This document shows positions 9,895 through 12,888 of a stretch of 12,888 bases of DNA, one piece after another (the first letter of the stretch is position 1; the number at the start of each line of letters is the position of its first letter). The DNA is from Methylococcaceae bacterium UBA1147 (GTDB taxonomy: Bacteria; Pseudomonadota; Gammaproteobacteria; Methylococcales; UBA1147). A program made the translations under genes and the position numbers. Under the pieces are notes generated by a model. That model was not told where the DNA came from. It did no database searches and saw nothing but the letters and a program-made list of their open reading frames with translations. The stretch lies in assembly GCA_002311315.1 (NCBI GenBank), contig DBZZ01000081.1:73511-86398 (forward strand), in the 5' to 3' direction.

Positions 9895-10548
9895 CTAGAG
9901 GGCTTTGAGGACTTCCATCGCGTGGCCTTTGACATGAACATCCCGGAACACTTTTTTAATGGTGCCTTCCTCGTCGATGATGAAGGTCGTGCGGAATACG
10001 CTATTGAATTTTGTCCCGAAAAGCGTTTTTTCGCCGTAAGCCCCGTATTTCGCCGCCACGAGCCCATCGGGATCCGCGAGGAGACAAAAATTCAGCTCCA
10101 AAATTTCGCTGAACTTTTTGTGGCTTACTTCGTTGTCCGGACTCACGCCCAGAATGACGGCTCCCTTGGCCGCCATTTTTTTGCTTTGCTTGTTAAAATC
10201 GCCCGCCTCGAGCGTACACCCCGGGGTGTCGTCCTTGGGATAAAAATAGAGAACCAACTTTTTTCCCTGATACTGAATCAGGCGGTGGATTTTTCCGTTT
10301 CCATCCCGAAGGCGAAAATCGGGCGCCTTAGCCCCGGGGCTCACCCCCCTGCGTTTTGCCATGGACACCGTTTTGGCTTTGAGGGACACCTTGGTTTTTG
10401 GCTTGGCTTTGGCTTTCGGCGTGGTTTTCGGGGCAGGCTTTTTCTTCGCTTTATTTTTGCTTTTCGCGCTGGATTTTGAGGCGGATTTGGCCTTGGATTT
10501 CGGATTCCCCTTAGCCTTTGTTTTTGCTTTCTTTGCAACCTTCGCCAC
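9895..10548 (-). CDS. bcp: Thiol peroxidase, BCP/PrxQ peroxiredoxin with Lys-rich N-terminal extension
   Basis: The last ~155 residues form a BCP/PrxQ peroxiredoxin that reduces H2O2 and organic peroxides. Marks are PGAKAPDFRLRD near the domain start, YFYPKDDTPGCTLEAGDF around the peroxidatic Cys, LLADPDG, and a C-terminal FIIDEEGTIKKVF strand. I start at the GTG at 10546-10548 because AAGGGA lies 6 bases upstream and a good promoter lies further up; this gives 217 residues. A GTG at 10605 would add 19 residues but sits almost at the predicted transcript start. Counting from this start, the peroxidatic Cys is residue 111. The usual resolving Cys five residues later (EAC) is replaced by Gly116. 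Another Cys, at 155 in NFCLLADP, may serve instead. The first ~62 residues are Lys/Ala/Ser/Pro-rich and unlike normal BCP, which is about 150-160 residues long. Confidence 0.9.
   Translation of the reverse strand: MAKVAKKAKTKAKGNPKSKAKSASKSSAKSKNKAKKKPAPKTTPKAKAKPKTKVSLKAKTVSMAKRRGVSPGAKAPDFRLRDGNGKIHRLIQYQGKKLVLYFYPKDDTPGCTLEAGDFNKQSKKMAAKGAVILGVSPDNEVSHKKFSEILELNFCLLADPDGLVAAKYGAYGEKTLFGTKFNSVFRTTFIIDEEGTIKKVFRDVHVKGHAMEVLKAL
10362..10548 (-). repeat. Low-complexity Lys/Ala/Ser/Pro tract encoding the peroxiredoxin extension
   Basis: This segment encodes imperfect short repeats such as AKKAKTKAKG, KSKAKSASKSSAKSK and PKAKAKPKTK, with almost no acidic or aromatic residues. The DNA is made of AAA/AAG, GCC and AGC-type codons in an irregular order, so it can change length by slippage. 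The composition resembles bacterial histone-H1-like tails. It ends at an internal Met (MAKRRGVSPGAKAPDF) where the peroxiredoxin domain begins and which could itself be an alternative start. Confidence 0.75.
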
Positions 10549-10618
10549 GGCCAATCCCTTTACGCAGCACCGAAAGCAGCCCATTCCGCCGTTCCCAAAA
10601 CTCACTGTATTCTATGGG

Positions 10619-10647
10619 ATTATGCCACAGGCTCCCCGAAGATTCAA
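10619..10647 (-). promoter_or_regulatory. Sigma-70 type promoter of bcp with extended -10
   Basis: On the minus strand TTGAAT (10642-10647) and CATAAT (10619-10624) are separated by exactly 17 bases, and TG precedes the -10 with one base between (extended -10). The predicted start is about 10611-10613. This gives a leader of about 64 bases before the GTG at 10548, and argues against the GTG at 10605 as the start of translation. It lies between nadE and bcp, so bcp need not depend on nadE transcription. Confidence 0.6.
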
Positions 10648-10676
10648 GGCCGGGCTTGGTGAGGGAGGGAGGGGGC

Positions 10677-11537
10677 TCAAACCCCCCAGTCGCGCGCATA
10701 CCGGAAGTCGCGGTCGATGGTCCGGTGGCTGACCTTGGCGATGAGGGGCAGCCGCCGCTTGTATTGGCTGCGTTGAATCAGGCGGAGAATCCCGTCCACG
10801 ACCTCTTCGGGGAATCCGAGCTCGATAATTTCCAGGCGGTTGTAGCGGTGATCGATCAGATAATGGAGGATGGCATCCACTTCCGCGTAGGTCAGGCCCA
10901 GCTCTTCTTCATCCGTTTGGCCCACCCAGAGATCGGCGCTCGGCGCCTTTTCGATGACGTCCCCCGGCACGCCCACATGGCGGGAAATCTGGCGCACCTG
11001 GGTTTTGAAAAGGTCTCCGATGGGGTTGACCGCGCTGGCCATGTCCCCGAACAGGGTCCCGTAGCCCAGGAGGAGCTCGGTCTTGTTGCTCGTTCCCACC
11101 ACCAGCGCCCCGTGGGCGGCGGACTGGTCATAGAGAATGGTCATCCGCTCGCGGGCCATCTTGTTCCCGCGCCTTAAATTGTCCGCATCCGGAAACCGCT
11201 CGAAATAAGCGTCTACCTGGGGGGTGATCTCCACCACCTCGTATTCGATCCCGCAGGCGGCGGCCACCTCCCGGGCGTCGGCCTCGCTCTGGGGATTCGA
11301 GAGCCGGTAGGGCATGCAGATGGCGTGGACGTTCTCCGGCCCCATGGCGCACGCCGCCAGGAAGGCGGACAGGGCGCTGTCGATGCCGCCCGAGAGGCCC
11401 AGAACGATTTTCTTGACCCCAACCTTGTGCACCTCGTTGCGGAGGAAGCCGACCAGGAGGTCCGTCGTCAGCCGCCCGTCCAGGACCAGCCCGGCCAGGC
11501 TCTCGTTCACCAAGTTTTTCGTTTGCGCCGGAGCCAT
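10677..11537 (-). CDS. nadE: NAD+ synthetase, ammonia-dependent type
   Basis: NadE makes NAD+ from deamido-NAD+, ATP and ammonia, the last step of NAD synthesis. The 286-residue protein is a single N-type ATP pyrophosphatase domain: the P-loop LSGGIDS lies at 48-54, and VVGTSNKTELLLGYGT followed by FGDMASAVNPIGDLFKTQV lies at about 145-180. The N-terminal glutaminase (nitrilase) domain of the long glutamine-dependent form is absent, so it should use free ammonia or a partner amidotransferase. The ATG at 11535-11537 has a very good GGAGGAA 4-5 bases upstream, which fixes the start. It is followed by bcp on the same strand after about 130 bases that include a bcp promoter. Confidence 0.95.
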   Translation of the reverse strand: MAPAQTKNLVNESLAGLVLDGRLTTDLLVGFLRNEVHKVGVKKIVLGLSGGIDSALSAFLAACAMGPENVHAICMPYRLSNPQSEADAREVAAACGIEYEVVEITPQVDAYFERFPDADNLRRGNKMARERMTILYDQSAAHGALVVGTSNKTELLLGYGTLFGDMASAVNPIGDLFKTQVRQISRHVGVPGDVIEKAPSADLWVGQTDEEELGLTYAEVDAILHYLIDHRYNRLEIIELGFPEEVVDGILRLIQRSQYKRRLPLIAKVSHRTIDRDFRYARDWGV

Positions 11538-11892
11538 CCGCTTCCTCCATGATTTCCGGCCAAGTTGTCAGGCCACGTTTTCAGGCCATGATTTCAAGTT
11601 GGCCGTCCTCTATCATGCCGGGTGTCCCCGGCGGCCGCAACAAAGGCCGGGGGCCGCGCGCAATCTACGACTGCCATCACGGGGAGATGGAAGACATATT
11701 GGGCTTCGGACTTTTGGGCAGTGAATTAGTAATTCGCCATGCATAGGCCATTTCCCGCAACTGCTTCTGTAATTACACATGAAGTAGCTCCACCGGCGGG
11801 GGCAGGCCACTCAAATTAATACTTGAACGGTCGTTCCAATTACGATACATTGATAGCGTTTCGTGGTCAATATCGTTTCAAGGAGATGGGTG
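11538..11892. other. Divergent nadE/tetR intergenic region with short repeats and palindromes
   Basis: No supported gene lies here. Next to nadE is a repetitive patch: CCATGATTTC at 11547-11556 and again at 11586-11595, TCAGGCCA at 11568-11575 and 11581-11588, and an inverted CGGCCAA/TTGGCCG pair at 11557-11563 and 11599-11605. Further on are palindromes GAATTAGTAATTC (11723-11735) and TGTAATTACA (11768-11777). The DNA becomes more AT-rich from about 11700 towards tetR. A plus-strand open frame at 11549-11746 has no recognisable protein pattern. Confidence 0.5.
11823..11851 (+). promoter_or_regulatory. tetR promoter with overlapping operator palindrome
   Basis: TTGAAC (11823-11828) and TACATT (11846-11851), 17 bases apart, form a plausible promoter for tetR. 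The sequence GAACGGTCGTTC (11825-11836) overlaps the -35 element and has GAACG/CGTTC arms, typical of a TetR-dimer operator and suggesting autorepression. A similar GAAC-N4-GTTC site occurs after tetR at 12491-12502. Confidence 0.55.
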
Positions 11893-12471
11893 GTGCCACG
11901 GAGAAAAGAATTTGACGTTGAAATAACACTTGATCGAGCCGCCGATGTATTTTGGAGCAAGGGCTACGAAGGGGCATCGATTCAAGATCTTCTCGATCAA
12001 ATGGAACTTAATCGAGGAAGTCTCTACGACACCTTTGGGGGCAAACATGAATTATACCTTTCTGTCCTTGAGCGCTACAGCGAAAAATATCAGAAAATCT
12101 TCCGCGTCTTGGAAGGGACAGGTTCAGGAAAAAAAGCTATCCGGACCGTATTTTTGAATTCCCTTGATCCAGCCAATCCTCCCCCGGGAAAAAGCGGCTG
12201 CCTGGTTACCAACGCTATGGTAGAGATGGCTCCTCACTGCCAACAAACCGCTGCCCGCTTACAGCGAATAATGAGACGTCTAGAGAAGGCCTTTGAAACA
12301 GCTTTGCACCGCGCACAGGATCAGGGGGAGGTGTCCCCAAATCGGGATATTCGGGCGCTAGCCCATTTCCTGACGGTCGCCTTTCACGGTATGCGGGCGG
12401 TGGCACGGCTGATGCCCGGAAATACGATGATTCGAAACTTTGTAGAAGTGGCCCTTTCGTCGGTGGAATGA
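11893..12471 (+). CDS. TetR/AcrR family transcriptional regulator
   Basis: A 192-residue one-component repressor. The GTG at 11893 is chosen because AGGAG (11881-11885) lies 7 bases upstream and the protein then begins MPRRKEFDVEITLDRAADVFW, the usual TetR N-terminus. A GTG at 11863 would add 10 residues. The DNA-binding region is clear: a first helix, WSKGYEGASIQDLL, then the helix-turn-helix through about residue 50, ending LNRGSLYDTFGGKHELY. The C-terminal ligand domain has SGCLVTNAMVEMAPH (101-115), found in a subgroup that often controls oxidoreductase or efflux genes in response to electrophiles or similar small molecules (family knowledge, not shown here). It is divergent from nadE and flanked by two like operators. 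Its base composition is more AT-rich than that of nadE or the metH N-terminal half. Confidence 0.93.
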   Translation: MPRRKEFDVEITLDRAADVFWSKGYEGASIQDLLDQMELNRGSLYDTFGGKHELYLSVLERYSEKYQKIFRVLEGTGSGKKAIRTVFLNSLDPANPPPGKSGCLVTNAMVEMAPHCQQTAARLQRIMRRLEKAFETALHRAQDQGEVSPNRDIRALAHFLTVAFHGMRAVARLMPGNTMIRNFVEVALSSVE

Positions 12472-12490
12472 GTTTTTTTCATTTATATTA

Positions 12491-12502
12491 GAACGTTTGT
12501 TC
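12491..12502. promoter_or_regulatory. Second TetR operator-like palindrome, downstream of tetR
   Basis: GAACGTTTGTTC matches the tetR upstream site in 10 of 12 positions and keeps the GAAC-N4-GTTC form. It lies 20 bases after the tetR stop in AT-rich DNA with TATATTA before it and AAATAAT after it, as expected for a regulated promoter of the next gene. Confidence 0.5.
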
Positions 12503-12535
12503 AAAATAATACTCAACAAAAATGGAGGAAAAGAG

Positions 12536-12652
12536 ATGGAATCCTACGAGAGGTGGTGGGACCTGAATTTACGGTCAGGGCGCCTTCGTTCAAACAGATG
12601 TGGGTACTTGAGAGACCATATCGAATGCTGGGTCTCATTGGTGCTGGGTTGA
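12536..12652 (+). CDS. Short ORF with strong ribosome binding site; possible remnant of the TetR target gene
   Basis: The ATG at 12536 has GGAGG (12524-12528) 7 bases upstream and lies just after the second operator, exactly where a TetR-controlled gene should start. The frame gives only 38 residues (MESYERWWDLNLRSGRL and onward) before a TGA at 12650-12652, and I do not recognise it. A different frame of the same DNA, from 12553 to the stop at 12658, reads VVGPEFTVRAPSFKQ, then MWVLERPYRMLGLIGAG, which looks at least as protein-like. This raises the possibility of a frameshift early in the gene. It may be a real small protein, a broken gene, or a chance frame. Confidence 0.3.
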   Translation: MESYERWWDLNLRSGRLRSNRCGYLRDHIECWVSLVLG

Positions 12653-12888
12653 GATTATGACAAATCGTCGTCTTCAATCCATGAAGTTGAATTACAGATC
12701 GCTCTACTTTCTTCGTAAGATCGTCTGGGCCGGAAAAAGGTGGCATCGGAAAAAGCCTTTTCGCTATTGGGAGGCGAAGTTAAGTTAGAGCAATTCCTGA
12801 CCTGCCATGGCGGTTGTGCAACTCGCCATGTTCCCCGGAGCCAAAACCCAAACAGTTTCGTTGTCTTTGCAGATTCCTTCTCGGGAGT
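12653..12888. other. Right-edge region without an identified gene; hairpin at 12806-12830
   Basis: No convincing gene was found. An open frame at 12657-12788 (43 Lys/Arg-rich codons) overlaps the preceding stop as ATGA but has no recognisable pattern. At 12806-12830 CATGGCG and CGCCATG form a perfect 7-bp stem. The inner GTTG/CAAC extends the stem by up to 4 bp past one bulged T. No T-run follows, so its role is unclear. Confidence 0.4.

Noticed and set aside
9859..10479. Plus-strand 206-codon frame opposite bcp, Phe-rich
   Set aside because: The Phe/Ala/Leu-rich look comes from reading the Lys-rich bcp tract backwards (AAA/AAG becomes TTT/CTT). Not a membrane protein gene.
12657..12788. Short Lys/Arg-rich frame MTNRRLQSMKLNYRS and onward
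   Set aside because: Only 43 codons, no ribosome binding site of its own and no recognised family. Kept as a note in the right-edge region only.

Overview
The window reads as a chromosomal housekeeping segment from bacteria with proteobacterium-like genes. It carries no phage, transposase, CRISPR, rRNA or tRNA sequence that I can see. Recognised genes are gloA (glyoxalase I), a MoaD/ThiS-type sulfur carrier, fumC (class II fumarase), a small glutaredoxin-like protein, a membrane fatty acid desaturase, an NAD-dependent epimerase/dehydratase, metH (cobalamin-dependent methionine synthase), a BCP/PrxQ peroxiredoxin with a lysine-rich N-terminal extension, nadE (NAD synthetase) and a TetR-family regulator.

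Layout. Positions 1-1000 hold gloA (+) flanked by two damaged reading frames on the minus strand: one interrupted by an in-frame TGA at the left edge, and one broken by a 4-base tandem duplication. Positions 1101-2752 hold fumC followed by the sulfur-carrier gene on the minus strand. Positions 3044-3289 hold the glutaredoxin-like gene (-), then the desaturase (+, 3679-4779) converges on the epimerase (-, 4835-5821). metH (-) fills 6014-9703, followed by bcp (-) and nadE (-). The last 1.3 kb has tetR (+) with matching operator-like palindromes on each side, then about 400 bases with a good ribosome binding site but no intact recognisable gene.

The most important observation is that base and codon use are not uniform. 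The part of metH encoding the C-terminal half, and everything left of it, uses CTG/TTG Leu, GCA Ala and mixed GAA/GAG Glu. The codons just upstream of about residue 700 prefer CTC and GAG and avoid GCA. The change falls inside a conserved part of metH (about 7500-7620) with the reading frame intact. This fits either homologous recombination between unlike metH alleles or a metagenome assembly join at a conserved sequence. A second softer change, to more AT-rich DNA, comes after nadE (about 11.6-11.8 kb). Gene order across these boundaries should therefore not be trusted as evidence of functional linkage until checked.

Functionally the genes cover methylglyoxal detoxification, the TCA cycle, sulfur transfer, thiol redox, lipid modification, methionine/folate cycling, peroxide removal and NAD synthesis. 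I see no convincing new multi-gene system. The items most worth following up are the metH junction, the histone-H1-like tail on the peroxiredoxin, and the TetR operator pair with its missing target gene.
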